NCBI RefSeq assembly: GCF_013393905.1
Contig: NZ_CP040272.1
Coordinates: 3,902,001 to 3,966,000 of the forward strand
Length of the DNA: 64,000 nt
Reading direction: 5' to 3'
Source of the DNA: Nostoc sp. C052
GTDB lineage: Bacteria > Cyanobacteriota > Cyanobacteriia > Cyanobacteriales > Nostocaceae
In this document: positions 1 through 9,474 of the stretch, in pieces
Layout: each line of letters starts with the position of its first letter
Position numbering within the stretch: position 1 is the first letter of the stretch
Notes under the pieces: model-generated
What the model was told of the DNA's origin: nothing
Seen by the model: the letters and a program-made list of their open reading frames with translations, nothing else
Databases searched by the model: none
Made by a program: the position numbers and the translations under genes

Positions 1-1
1 T

Positions 2-772
2 GAAAAAGTCCAACAATTGCGATCGCTTGGGGTAGAACAACTGGTACTATTACCCTTTGACAAAGAATTATCTGCACTGAACCCCGAAGAATTCGTCGAA
101 AAAATTCTTGTGCAACAGCTGCGATGCCAACAAATTAGTATCGGGCAGGATTTTTGTTTCGGCGAAAAGCGTAGTGGTACTGCTAAAGATTTGCAATTAC
201 TCGCCGCCAAACACAATATTCCCGTTACTATCGTTCCCTTACAAACTTATACAGGTGAATCGCCCATCGAAAGTAGTTGCGTCAGTACTACTCAGACTCA
301 AGATGCCCGCATTAGCACTTCATTGATCCGTCAAACCCTTGAGCATGGCGACATCGAAAACGCAAATCTACTACTAGGACGCCCTTACACTCTCCTTGGT
401 GATGTCATTCAAGGTCAACAATTGGGCAGAACAATTGGCTTTCCCACCGCCAACCTCCAACTACCAAAAGACAAGTTTTTGCCCCGCCAAGGAGTCTATG
501 CTGTCCGCGTTTTCACTCTCAGCGAAATATCAGACACCGCTCCTAGTGAGAACTTGGGCGTAATGAATATCGGCAATCGCCCAACTGTAAATGGTACTTA
601 TTCATCTGCGGAAGTACATTTATTTGATTGGTCTGGTGATTTGTATGGCAAAAAACTAGTTGTGCAGCTAGTTAAATTTTTGCGCCCTGAACAAAAATTT
701 CCTTCTCTCGAAGCCCTGAAAACACAAATTCAACTTGACTGCGTTGTTGCTAGAGAAGTTTTGGGTGCTTAG
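2..772 (+). CDS. ribF: Bifunctional riboflavin kinase / FAD synthetase, 5' end cut by window
   Basis: RibF phosphorylates riboflavin to FMN and adenylylates FMN to FAD in the cytosol. The frame is open from base 2, so the true start lies before the window; the TTG at 17 is internal. The visible part holds the end of the nucleotidyltransferase domain (FCFGEKRSG, then ISTSLIRQTLEHGD) and the riboflavin kinase domain with the GRTIGFPTANL motif and GVMNIGNRPTV. About 55-60 N-terminal residues are probably missing. The stop is followed by a short tandem repeat and moxR. Family assignment is firm. Confidence 0.93.
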   Translation, partial: EKVQQLRSLGVEQLVLLPFDKELSALNPEEFVEKILVQQLRCQQISIGQDFCFGEKRSGTAKDLQLLAAKHNIPVTIVPLQTYTGESPIESSCVSTTQTQDARISTSLIRQTLEHGDIENANLLLGRPYTLLGDVIQGQQLGRTIGFPTANLQLPKDKFLPRQGVYAVRVFTLSEISDTAPSENLGVMNIGNRPTVNGTYSSAEVHLFDWSGDLYGKKLVVQLVKFLRPEQKFPSLEALKTQIQLDCVVAREVLGA

Positions 773-779
773 TGGGAAC

Positions 780-905
780 AATAGATAGGGCATTGGAAGA
801 GGCAGAGGTGCGGAGGGGCAGAGGGGCAGAGGGAAAAAACTTACTGCAACTTCTCCTCTGCTCCCCTGCTCCCCCACTCCCCACTCCCCACTCCCCATTC
901 CCTAC
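780..905 (+). repeat. Short tandem repeat tract between ribF and moxR
   Basis: A G-rich tract built from GAGGGGCA/GCAGAGG-like units (about 795-832) is followed by a C-rich tract of CCCACTC-type heptamers (about 857-900). These are short tandemly repeated sequences of the kind scattered through Nostoc genomes. The two tracts are roughly complementary, so the RNA could fold back on itself. No gene is supported here. Confidence 0.7.
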
Positions 906-910
906 AACGC

Positions 911-1819
911 ATGAGAGAAAAAATCGACGCTTTAACAAAAAATCTAGCTCTTACCATCGTTGGCAAAGCTGAGGCAATACGCTTAGTGCTAGTTGCCTTC
1001 TTAGGTGGTGGTCATGCTCTCCTAGAAGATGTCCCTGGAGTTGGTAAAACCCTGCTTGCTAAATCCCTAGCTCGTTCACTGGATGGCAAGTTTCAACGGC
1101 TACAATGTACCCCCGATTTACTACCAACGGATATTACTGGTACTAACATCTGGAACCCCAAAAGCGGCGAATTTACTTATCTTCCTGGGCCAGTCTTTGC
1201 CAATATATTACTAGCTGACGAAATCAACCGCGCTACACCCCGTACTCAGTCAGCGTTGCTAGAAGTTATGGAAGAATATCAGGTAACAGTTGATGGTGTC
1301 TCTCGTGTAGTTCCCCAGCCCTTTTTTGTGATTGCAACTCAAAACCCGATCGAGTATCAAGGTACTTTTCCTCTGCCAGAAGCGCAAATGGATCGGTTTA
1401 TGTTGTCCCTGAGTTTGGGCTATCCTTCTGAGGGAGAAGAACTCCTGATGCTGCAAAATCTCCAAAAGGGTGTAAAAGTTGCTGATTTGCAGCCTTGCAT
1501 TACTTTGGCAGAAGTACAGGAATTGCGTTACCTCTGTTCTCAAGTAAAAGTGGCAACTTCCTTGCAACAGTACATCCTCGAATTGGTGCGGGCAACACGC
1601 CAAGATGAGGAAATCGCCCTTGGTGTCAGTCCGCGCGGCACATTAGCATTACAACGGGCTGCCCAAGCGCTAGCTTTTCTATTAGGTCGTGATTATGTCA
1701 TTCCTGATGATGTAAAATTTCTCGTCCCTCATGTTCTTTGCCATCGTCTTATCCCTAGAGGAGGACGCAATTCCAGAACTGTTGTGGAGCGATTATTGCG
1801 ATCGGTTTCTATTCCTTAA
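911..1819 (+). CDS. MoxR-family AAA+ ATPase
   Basis: The 302-residue protein is a soluble MoxR-type AAA+ ATPase, a family that acts as chaperone for assembling or activating protein complexes. Visible motifs are Walker A (DVPGVGKT, about residue 40), Walker B (ILLADEINR), the sensor-1 region (VIATQNPIEYQG) and the MoxR lid domain with GVSPRGTLALQRAAQA. The ATG at 911 immediately follows the repeat tract. MoxR genes usually sit next to a DUF58 and a VWA-domain gene; neither follows here, so the client cannot be read from context. Confidence 0.9.
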   Translation: MREKIDALTKNLALTIVGKAEAIRLVLVAFLGGGHALLEDVPGVGKTLLAKSLARSLDGKFQRLQCTPDLLPTDITGTNIWNPKSGEFTYLPGPVFANILLADEINRATPRTQSALLEVMEEYQVTVDGVSRVVPQPFFVIATQNPIEYQGTFPLPEAQMDRFMLSLSLGYPSEGEELLMLQNLQKGVKVADLQPCITLAEVQELRYLCSQVKVATSLQQYILELVRATRQDEEIALGVSPRGTLALQRAAQALAFLLGRDYVIPDDVKFLVPHVLCHRLIPRGGRNSRTVVERLLRSVSIP

Positions 1820-2155
1820 TTTCAGGTGAGTTTGATGAACTAAAAAACAATACACTTGGGTTAAGCGCTATCTGTACAAAATCGTGGGTTTTTGAGTTTT
1901 TGAGACGCGATAAATCGCCGTCTCTACAAGTGTTTGAACTAAAAAACCGCTATGCAGGGTGGCGGTAACTCTATTTTTTGCTGTGGAGGATATTTGTTTG
2001 TGTTGCTTGTCTTAGACACCGCTTTTAACAAGGATCAAAAAAGTGATTATGTCAGATTTGAATAAGGATTTGCTTGGCAGATATTAACTTCAGTTTCCTG
2101 ATATTGGCAGAATTTCAGTGTGTTAGAATCTCCTACAAAATCAGGTAGAGAAAAG
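1820..2155. other. Intergenic region with one palindromic repeat
   Basis: About 340 bases with no convincing reading frame. It holds one copy of the dispersed AGACGCGAT-ATCGCGTCT palindrome at 1903-1923 (with a one-base bulge). The last 50 bases lead into the toxin-antitoxin pair. Confidence 0.6.
1903..1923. repeat. Dispersed GACGCGAT/ATCGCGTC hairpin repeat
   Basis: Inverted repeat AGACGCGAT-aa-ATCGcCGTCT. The same palindrome occurs at 27071, 27109, 34644, 42422 and 63337, so it is a dispersed intergenic repeat family and not a gene-specific terminator. Confidence 0.7.
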
Positions 2156-2413
2156 ATGAAAGCGATTGAAGTTACTGGCAGGATTGACTCTCAAGGAAAC
2201 CTAGTTTTAGATGAGCCGATTCAGGGAAACACTTATCCTCATCAGGTTCGGGTGATTGTGTTGGTTCCAGAACAAGCAGAAGCAGAAGAGATTGACCCTG
2301 ATGATACACCCGTTGAGGAGATTAAAGCTAGCTTGAGGAGAGCCTTGCAGCAAGCAAAAGCTGGTCAACGCCTGCCACTATCTCAAATGTGGGAGGGAAT
2401 CGATGCCGAATGA
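2156..2413 (+). CDS. Type II antitoxin-like protein
   Basis: An 85-residue acidic protein (MKAIEVTGRIDSQGNLVLDEP...) of a type common in cyanobacteria next to RelE/ParE-like toxins. It probably binds and neutralises the product of the next gene and represses their promoter. An upstream in-frame TTG at 2120 exists, but the ATG at 2156 is preceded by GTAGAGAAAAG and matches the usual N-terminus. The end overlaps the toxin gene by 11 bases, the classic coupling of such pairs. Family assignment rests on sequence style and context. Confidence 0.75.
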   Translation: MKAIEVTGRIDSQGNLVLDEPIQGNTYPHQVRVIVLVPEQAEAEEIDPDDTPVEEIKASLRRALQQAKAGQRLPLSQMWEGIDAE

Positions 2414-2768
2414 ACAGCCATCAATATTCATCGATTTAACTCCTGAATACAAACACAACCTGCGCGACCTTTCAAAGAGATTTCGCAATATTCGCTCTGA
2501 TGTTCAACCGATTATCGAGCAATTACAGCAAGGAAATTTTTTCGGCAATCGCATTGCTGGCATTGGTGAGGAGTATATTATTTACAAGGTGAGAGTTCGC
2601 AACAGTCATATCCAAAAAGGTAAGAGTGTTGGATATCGACTGATTTATCAAGTGGAGTCGCCTACAAGTATTTTGCTACTAACGATTTATTCAAAATCTG
2701 ACCGAGAAGATATTGGTGTAAATGAAATCCGAGAAATTTTAGCTGATTTTGACAGTGGGGAAAGTTGA
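2403..2768 (+). CDS. RelE/ParE-family toxin-like protein
   Basis: A 121-residue basic protein that looks like the RelE/ParE toxin superfamily in its cyanobacterial form: an N-terminal helical part (YKHNLRDLSKRFRNIRSDV), then IYKVRVRN, YRLIYQV and the C-terminal ILLLTIYSKSDREDI strand motif. RelE members cleave mRNA at the ribosome and ParE members poison gyrase; the sequence does not say which. Its ATG lies inside the end of the antitoxin gene, so translation is coupled. Confidence 0.75.
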   Translation: MPNEQPSIFIDLTPEYKHNLRDLSKRFRNIRSDVQPIIEQLQQGNFFGNRIAGIGEEYIIYKVRVRNSHIQKGKSVGYRLIYQVESPTSILLLTIYSKSDREDIGVNEIREILADFDSGES

Positions 2769-2955
2769 AACTGCTAGGAAATTTTTCTTGCATAGCTCAG
2801 TGGTGCGCTGAATAAATATTTATATTACTGTTGTGGATATGTTAAAGATGCGTTGCTTGCCAAAACTACTTACGCAAAATTTAAAACACTACCAATACTG
2901 CGTAAGTCTTATGATTAGCACAAGCGCCACTTTTAAATATCTGGGAATGTGAGGA

Positions 2956-3549
2956 ATGTCAATTTTTGTTAAGCGCAAAACCCGCGATCGCGTTTCGCCA
3001 TCACTCTTAGGCGATCGCCAAGCGCTACAGCAAAGCGCTGAACGTGAATTCAAACGCCAATTTTTCGGTTTACTTCTGGTAATTGTAACCTGGAGTTTAG
3101 CTATGGGCTGGCTTCTAGCCTTGGCAACTAACGCCCAAAGTGCTACTCCCACCGCCGAAATTGGCACTGTTGACGTAGTACCTGCACAATACAAACTAGG
3201 ACAAGAACTGTATTTAGAAAACTGCTCCACATGCCACATCGGCTTACCACCAGCAGTTTTACCTACCCAAACTTGGAAAAATCTTCTGCAAGATTCGCAG
3301 CACTACGGCGCACAACTCAAGCCTTTAGTCGATCCGCCGCGCATATTGGTGTGGAAATATCTTTCGACTTTCTCGCGTGTGCAGCTAGACGACGAAGAAA
3401 CGCCATATCGCCTCAACAATTCGCGTTATTTCAAAGCTTTGCATCCAAAAGTGAAGTTACCACGTCCAGTCCAGATTAGCAGTTGTGTCAGTTGTCATCC
3501 CAGTGCTAGTGATTACAATTTCCGTCGCCTGACAGCAGAGTGGAAGTGA
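2956..3549 (+). CDS. Membrane-anchored dihaem cytochrome c
   Basis: The 197-residue protein has one N-terminal membrane segment (about residues 36-57) followed by a luminal or periplasmic domain with two haem c attachment motifs, CSTCH (Cys90, Cys93, His94) and CVSCH (Cys177, Cys180, His181). It resembles the dihaem cytochrome c (DHC) family conserved in cyanobacteria, whose electron-transfer partner is not established. The helix may be an uncleaved anchor or a signal peptide (ATNAQSA could be a cleavage site). It stands alone between the toxin gene and secA. Confidence 0.85.
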   Translation: MSIFVKRKTRDRVSPSLLGDRQALQQSAEREFKRQFFGLLLVIVTWSLAMGWLLALATNAQSATPTAEIGTVDVVPAQYKLGQELYLENCSTCHIGLPPAVLPTQTWKNLLQDSQHYGAQLKPLVDPPRILVWKYLSTFSRVQLDDEETPYRLNNSRYFKALHPKVKLPRPVQISSCVSCHPSASDYNFRRLTAEWK

Positions 3550-3862
3550 AGAGAGAAGTTAGGAGTGCGAAGTTAGGAGTATAGGAGTTGAAAAATTCAT
3601 AACTCATAACTCCTAACTCTATTCCCCCACTCCCTCTCTGGCCCCATCTGGGGGCAAAATGATACTATGAAGAAAGACTAAATATAAGATAAGAGTTAAA
3701 ACCAATCATTGTAATAGACTGATTGGATAGTTTTTCTCCTGTTTTTGCGGTAATTCTCATTTCAAACCCATCCACGACCAAGACGGTTAGGCTGGGTTAA
3801 ATGTTTATAATCAATGCCAACCCTGTAATTCCCATCCCCTTGATTCAGTTCTATAACCTGCC
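3550..3862. other. Intergenic region upstream of secA with short repeats
   Basis: The first 90 bases are made of repeated GTTAGGAGT and AACTCCTAACTC units that can pair with each other. A short GCCCCA-tc-TGGGGGC hairpin lies at about 3640-3655. The remainder is the probable promoter and leader of secA; no clear -35/-10 pair was found. Confidence 0.5.
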
Positions 3863-6655
3863 ATGCTAAAACTTTTGTTGGGCGACCCCAACGCTCGTAA
3901 GCTTAAAAAATACCAACCTTCTGTTACTGAAATTAACCTTTTAGAGGAAGAAATTAAGGCTCTTTCTGATCATGAATTAAAAGGTAAAACCGTTGAATTT
4001 AAACAACGACTCGCCAAAGGCGAAACCTTGGATGACATATTGCCAGAGGCTTACGCCGTTGTTCGGGAAGCAGGACGGCGAGTCTTAGGCTTGCGGCACT
4101 TTGATGTCCAACTCCTTGGCGGTATCATTCTGCATGTAGGGCAAATTGCCGAAATGAAAACCGGCGAGGGTAAAACACTAGTTGCTACCTTGCCAAGTTA
4201 TTTAAATGCCCTCACTGGTAAAGGTGTACACGTCATCACCGTGAACGATTACCTGGCTCGTCGGGATGCGGAATGGATGGGACAGGTGCATCGGTTCTTG
4301 GGGCTGAGTGTAGGGCTAATTCAGGCAAGCATGACTCCCAGTGAACGCCAGAAAAACTACGACTGCGATATCACTTATGTTACCAACAGCGAGGTCGGCT
4401 TCGACTATCTGCGGGATAACATGGCGACATCAATGGCAGATGTGGTGCAACGCCCGTTTAATTATTGCGTAATTGACGAGGTGGACTCAATTTTAGTTGA
4501 TGAGGCGCGGACACCACTGATTATTTCTGGGCAGGTGGAAAGACCTACAGAAAAGTATCTACAAGCTGCTGAAATAGCATTCACACTTAAAAAAGACGAA
4601 CATTACGATGTCGATGAAAAAGCTCGTAACGTTCTATTGACAGATGAAGGGTTTGCTGAATCGGAAAATCTTTTAGGAGTCACAGATTTATTTGACCCAG
4701 AAGATCCTTGGGCGCACTTTGTTTTCAATGCAATTAAAGCCAAAGAACTTTTCCTCAAGGATGTAAATTACATCGTCCGCAATGGGGAAGTGGTAATTGT
4801 GGATGAATTTACTGGTCGGGTGCTAGCCGGAAGGCGTTGGAGTGATGGATTACACCAGGCAATTGAAGCTAAAGAACACGTAGAAATTCAGCCAGAAACT
4901 CAAACTCTAGCGACAATTACCTATCAAAATATGTTCTTGCTGTATCCCAAACTCGGTGGGATGACAGGAACGGCAAAAACCGAAGAACCGGAATTTGAAA
5001 AAATTTACAAACTCGAAGTTGCGGTAATTCCCACCAACCGCGATCGCCGACGCGAAGACTTGTCTGATATGGTGTTCAAAACAGAACCAGGCAAGTGGGG
5101 GGCGATCGCTAGAGAATGTGCCGAAATGCACGAACTCGGCAGGCCTGTATTAGTGGGAACCACTAGTGTAGAAAAATCCGAACTTCTCAGTCGCCTATTG
5201 AAAGATTTAAAGATTCCTCACGAATTACTCAACGCCCGTCCCGAAAACGTCGAACGTGAGGCGGAAATCATCGCCCAAGCCGGACGGAAGGGTGCTGTTA
5301 CCATTGCTACTAACATGGCTGGTAGAGGTACAGACATCATTTTGGGTGGGAACTCCGAATATATGGCGCGTTTGAAGCTGCGGGAATACTTCATGCCCCG
5401 CATTGTCCAGCCAGAAGATGAAGATAGCTTTGGCGTGCAAAGAGCAGCCGGATTACCCACAGGACACGGCGGTGGTCAAGGCTTTGTTCCTGGTAAAAAA
5501 GTCAAAACTTGGCGGGCTTCACCAGAAATTTTCCCTACCCAGTTGACCAAAGAAACCGAAAAACTACTCAAAGACGCAGTAGAAATTGCAGTGCGTGAGT
5601 ATGGCGAACGTAGCTTACCCGAACTCGAAGCTGAAGAAAAGGTAGCTGTGGCAGCAGAAAAAGCTCCCATCGATGACCCAGTAATTCAGAAATTGCGGGA
5701 AGCCTACAACCACGTTAAGCGAGAGTATGAACAATTTACGACCCGCGAACACAATGAGGTCGTAGAAATTGGCGGTTTGCACGTAATTGGTACAGAACGC
5801 CACGAATCGCGGCGGATTGACAACCAGTTGCGCGGACGTGCAGGGCGACAAGGCGACCCCGGAACCACAAGATTCTTCCTTAGTTTAGAGGATAATCTAC
5901 TACGGATTTTTGGTGGCGATCGCGTTGCTGGATTAATGAATGCCTTCCAAGTGGAAGAAGATATGCCCATCGAATCTGGTATGCTTACCCGCAGTTTGGA
6001 AGGCGCCCAGAAAAAAGTTGAAACCTACTACTACGACATTCGGAAGCAGGTATTTGAGTACGACGAGGTGATGAATAATCAACGTCGTGCTATTTATGCT
6101 GAACGTCGCCGAGTGCTAGAAGGTCAAGACTTGAAAGAACAGGTGATTAAATACGCCGAAAAAACGATGGATGACATCGTTGATTACTACATCAACATAG
6201 ACTTACCCTCGGAAGAGTGGGAGTTAGAAAAGTTGGTTGAGAAAGTCAAAGAATTTGTCTATCTACTAGCAGATTTACAAGCTAGTCAATTAGAAGATAT
6301 CACCGTCAGCGAGATTAAAGCCTTCCTCCACGAACAGGTGCGAATTGCTTACGACCTCAAAGAAGCGCAGATTGACCAAGTTCAACCCGGACTGATGCGC
6401 CAAGCGGAACGCTTCTTTATTTTGCAACGCATTGATACCCTGTGGCGGGAACACCTGCAACAAATGGATGCCTTGCGCGAATCGGTGGGATTACGTGGTT
6501 ATGGACAAAAAGACCCGCTGATTGAGTATAAGAGCGAGGGGTATGAATTGTTCTTGGATATGATGGTTAACATTCGCCGAGATGTGGTGTACTCGTTGTT
6601 TATGTTCCAGCCTCAGCCTCAATCACTGGTGCAGGCTTCCTCTGAAATGGTATGA
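3863..6655 (+). CDS. secA: Preprotein translocase ATPase SecA
   Basis: SecA drives post-translational export through SecYEG, in cyanobacteria at both plasma and thylakoid membranes. The 930-residue length is normal for cyanobacteria. Visible are Walker A (MKTGEGKT, residues 98-105), the DEAD-like motif in VIDEVDSILVDEART, the pre-protein cross-linking region, MAGRGTDIILGG, and the GRAGRQGDPG arginine-finger motif. The bacterial C-terminal zinc-binding tail is absent, as expected in this lineage. The ATG at 3863 matches the family start MLKLLLGDPNARKLKK. Confidence 0.98.
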   Translation: MLKLLLGDPNARKLKKYQPSVTEINLLEEEIKALSDHELKGKTVEFKQRLAKGETLDDILPEAYAVVREAGRRVLGLRHFDVQLLGGIILHVGQIAEMKTGEGKTLVATLPSYLNALTGKGVHVITVNDYLARRDAEWMGQVHRFLGLSVGLIQASMTPSERQKNYDCDITYVTNSEVGFDYLRDNMATSMADVVQRPFNYCVIDEVDSILVDEARTPLIISGQVERPTEKYLQAAEIAFTLKKDEHYDVDEKARNVLLTDEGFAESENLLGVTDLFDPEDPWAHFVFNAIKAKELFLKDVNYIVRNGEVVIVDEFTGRVLAGRRWSDGLHQAIEAKEHVEIQPETQTLATITYQNMFLLYPKLGGMTGTAKTEEPEFEKIYKLEVAVIPTNRDRRREDLSDMVFKTEPGKWGAIARECAEMHELGRPVLVGTTSVEKSELLSRLLKDLKIPHELLNARPENVEREAEIIAQAGRKGAVTIATNMAGRGTDIILGGNSEYMARLKLREYFMPRIVQPEDEDSFGVQRAAGLPTGHGGGQGFVPGKKVKTWRASPEIFPTQLTKETEKLLKDAVEIAVREYGERSLPELEAEEKVAVAAEKAPIDDPVIQKLREAYNHVKREYEQFTTREHNEVVEIGGLHVIGTERHESRRIDNQLRGRAGRQGDPGTTRFFLSLEDNLLRIFGGDRVAGLMNAFQVEEDMPIESGMLTRSLEGAQKKVETYYYDIRKQVFEYDEVMNNQRRAIYAERRRVLEGQDLKEQVIKYAEKTMDDIVDYYINIDLPSEEWELEKLVEKVKEFVYLLADLQASQLEDITVSEIKAFLHEQVRIAYDLKEAQIDQVQPGLMRQAERFFILQRIDTLWREHLQQMDALRESVGLRGYGQKDPLIEYKSEGYELFLDMMVNIRRDVVYSLFMFQPQPQSLVQASSEMV

Positions 6656-7523
6656 AGAAAGGGAAAGGGGGAAAGGGGAAAGGGGAAAGGGAACCAGTAA
6701 CTTAAAAGCTCTTGTTTCAAATATGGACCAGAGGCGGAGCGGCTCCGGCTCCGCACTGATTTTTCTCTCTACGAGACGCCAAGGGCGAACGCACTACGTG
6801 TCTTAAAAATCTTCTTTTTTTATTCGACCTATTTTTAAATAGGGGCTTTCTTTATACCTTGTGGGGAAAAGTTCTTTATCCTTTCCTTTCCCCGCAAACC
6901 CATTCCCCTTTTCCCCTTTTTGGTAAGTAGGGAACATCTCACACACAAACGCAGCGAAAAGTCTGGGTGTTGGTTTCTTTAAATAGCACAGAACTAGCAA
7001 TTTGGCAAGCGTCTGTTTTTGCTAACGCCAAGAGAGAACAGAACTTTCCAAAACAGAGGCGCAAAGAGTAATTTTGCGCCTCTGTTTTATGGTGAATTAC
7101 GGAAACGATGCTTGGGTTGAGCTACACATACGCACTTTTTCATCCTTATATTCTCAGTGCTTCTGTAGTTTGTTACCTCTAAAGACGGCAAACACCACTC
7201 GGACGTTACGGTTCACCCTAATTACTGAAAGTATTAATTCTTCTACATTAGACAGAGTGAAGACAAATTAATCCATGAACCAACTAAAAACACAATTTAG
7301 TTAGTTTAACCGTCCCAAGCAAGGTTCGGGAAACCACCCTTCATGGACTGGCTACCACTAAGCTTCAGTATATATATCAGCATAGTCTGGAGTTTTCACC
7401 CCAGAAGAGCCAAAACAAAGGTGTTCATGCTGAACTGGCTGATTTCTTGACCCTGTTGGTTCAAAATTTAGTGCTTTATATTCTCATTCATTCATTTGTA
7501 GTTATACGGAGCCAGCACCTAAA
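6656..7523. other. Long intergenic region between secA and dnaK
   Basis: About 870 bases without a supported gene. It holds a GGGAAAGG-type tandem repeat (6660-6692), a palindromic GGCGGAGCGGCTCCGGCTCCGC stretch (about 6732-6753, split here by its self-complementarity), a strong 16-bp hairpin at 7050-7088, and the dnaK leader. No CIRCE element (TTAGCACTC-N9-GAGTGCTAA) was found, so dnaK control by HrcA is not supported here. Confidence 0.6.
7050..7088. terminator. Strong bidirectional terminator-like hairpin
   Basis: Perfect 16-bp stem: 7050-7065 (AAAACAGAGGCGCAAA) pairs with 7073-7088 (TTTGCGCCTCTGTTTT), loop of seven bases. A-tract before and T-tract after make it an intrinsic terminator candidate on both strands. 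It lies almost 400 bases after the secA stop, so it may end a secA read-through transcript or an unannotated small RNA. Confidence 0.65.
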
Positions 7524-9428
7524 ATGGCAAAAGTAGTTGGAATTGACTTAGGAACAACGAACTCCTGCGTGGCAGTGATGGAAGGTGGTAAACCCACAGT
7601 AATTGCTAATGCTGAAGGTTTTCGGACAACGCCATCAGTAGTTGCATTTGCAAAAAATGGCGACAACTTGGTTGGCCAAATCGCCAAACGTCAAGCGGTG
7701 ATGAACCCCGAAAATACGTTTTACTCAGTCAAACGCTTTATCGGACGCCGCTACGATGAAGTGAGTAATGAAGCTACAGAAGTTTCTTACAAAGTCCTCA
7801 GCAGCAATGGCAATGTCAAATTAGATTGTCCGATAGCTGGTAAACCGTTTGCTCCTGAAGAAATTTCTGCAAAAGTTCTTCGCAAACTAGTTGAAGATGC
7901 CAGCAAATACCTGGGTGAAACTGTAACCCAAGCTGTAATTACTGTTCCCGCATACTTCAACGACTCGCAGCGGCAAGCGACAAAAGACGCTGGTAAAATT
8001 GCCGGGATTGAAGTTCTGCGGATTATCAACGAACCGACAGCTGCTTCTCTAGCTTATGGATTTGACAAGAAGAGTAACGAAACCATTCTCGTATTTGACC
8101 TTGGTGGTGGTACTTTCGACGTATCCGTGCTGGAAGTAGGAGATGGAGTTTTTGAAGTACTAGCTACATCTGGGGATACTCACCTTGGTGGTGATGACTT
8201 CGATAAAAAAATAGTTGACTTCTTAGCTGAGAAGTTCAAAAAAGCTGAAGGTATTGACCTACGCAAAGATAAACAAGCTTTACAACGTCTGACTGAAGCC
8301 GCAGAAAAAGCCAAAATTGAGCTTTCTAGCGTTACTCAAGCAGAAATTAACTTGCCATTTATCACCGCTACCCAGGATGGGCCCAAGCACCTGGATACAA
8401 CCCTGACTCGCGCTCAGTTTGAAGAACTTTGCTCTGACTTAATCGACCGTTGCCGCATTCCTGTTGAAAATGCTCTCCGGGATGCCAAGTTAACCAAAGG
8501 CGATATTGATGAAGTCGTGTTAGTTGGTGGTTCTACCCGGATTCCCGCAGTCCACCAGATTGTGAAGCAGGTATTGGGTAAAGACCCCAACCAAAGCGTT
8601 AACCCTGATGAAGTCGTAGCAGTTGGTGCAGCGATTCAAGCCGGGGTACTGGCTGGTGATGTAACTGGCATTTTGCTGTTAGATGTGACACCCCTATCTT
8701 TGGGTGTGGAAACATTGGGTGGCGTAATGACCAAAATTATCCCCCGCAACACCACAATTCCTACCAAGAAATCGGAAGTCTTCTCCACTGCGGTGGATGG
8801 TCAAACCAACGTAGAAATTCACGTCCTCCAAGGTGAACGCGAATTCTCTAACGATAACAAGAGCTTGGGAACCTTCCGCCTTGATGGTATTCCTCCTGCA
8901 CCACGCGGCGTCCCTCAAATTGAAGTGGTCTTCGATATTGATGCTAACGGTATCCTTAACGTCACCGCTAAAGACAAAGGCACTGGTAAAGAACAGTCCA
9001 TCAGCATCACCGGCGCTTCCACCCTGGATAAAAATGATGTTGACCGGATGGTAAGAGAAGCTGAACAAAACGCTTCATCTGACAAAGAGCGGCGTGAGAA
9101 GATTGAACGCAAGAACCAAGCCGATTCTTTGGCATACCAAGCTGAAAAGCAGTTACAAGAATTGGGCGATAAAGTTCCCGATGCTGATAAAACTAAAGTC
9201 GAAGGTTTAGTGAAAGAACTGCGGGAAGCAGTTGCTAAAGAAGACGATGAGCAAATCAAGAAGCTGACCCCAGAATTGCAACAAGCGCTATTCGCTGTTG
9301 GTAGCAACATCTATCAACAAGCTGGTGGCGGTGCTGCGCCAGGTGCGGAACCTCAAGATAGCGGTTCTACATCTAGCTCTGGTGGCGGCGACGATGTGAT
9401 TGACGCTGATTTTACAGAGAGCAAATAA
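7524..9428 (+). CDS. dnaK: Molecular chaperone DnaK (Hsp70)
   Basis: An ATP-driven Hsp70 chaperone of 634 residues. The ATPase domain shows GIDLGTTNS near the N-terminus, DLGGGTFDVS and VGGSTRIP; the substrate-binding domain starts near DVTPLSLGVETLGG; the C-terminus is a glycine/serine-rich tail ending GGGDDVIDADF. The length, the short MAKVVGIDLGTTNSC start and the EEVD-like acidic tail fit the main bacterial type DnaK of cyanobacteria (often called DnaK2). No grpE or dnaJ is adjacent. A terminator hairpin follows the stop. Confidence 0.97.
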   Translation: MAKVVGIDLGTTNSCVAVMEGGKPTVIANAEGFRTTPSVVAFAKNGDNLVGQIAKRQAVMNPENTFYSVKRFIGRRYDEVSNEATEVSYKVLSSNGNVKLDCPIAGKPFAPEEISAKVLRKLVEDASKYLGETVTQAVITVPAYFNDSQRQATKDAGKIAGIEVLRIINEPTAASLAYGFDKKSNETILVFDLGGGTFDVSVLEVGDGVFEVLATSGDTHLGGDDFDKKIVDFLAEKFKKAEGIDLRKDKQALQRLTEAAEKAKIELSSVTQAEINLPFITATQDGPKHLDTTLTRAQFEELCSDLIDRCRIPVENALRDAKLTKGDIDEVVLVGGSTRIPAVHQIVKQVLGKDPNQSVNPDEVVAVGAAIQAGVLAGDVTGILLLDVTPLSLGVETLGGVMTKIIPRNTTIPTKKSEVFSTAVDGQTNVEIHVLQGEREFSNDNKSLGTFRLDGIPPAPRGVPQIEVVFDIDANGILNVTAKDKGTGKEQSISITGASTLDKNDVDRMVREAEQNASSDKERREKIERKNQADSLAYQAEKQLQELGDKVPDADKTKVEGLVKELREAVAKEDDEQIKKLTPELQQALFAVGSNIYQQAGGGAAPGAEPQDSGSTSSSGGGDDVIDADFTESK

Positions 9429-9474
9429 TTTCCTGACTTCTTTTGAGAAGATTGTTTTGTTCGACCTCATACTA

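Noticed and set aside
1259..1603. 114-codon ORF antisense to moxR
   Set aside because: Lies fully inside a well-supported AAA+ gene and has no family resemblance.
7100..7523. CIRCE/HrcA operator upstream of dnaK
   Set aside because: No TTAGCACTC-N9-GAGTGCTAA or close variant was found.
8694..9068. 124-codon second antisense ORF in dnaK
   Set aside because: Also a shadow frame within a highly conserved gene.
8915..9310. 131-codon ORF antisense to dnaK
   Set aside because: Shadow of the strongly biased dnaK codon use; low-complexity Ser-rich translation.
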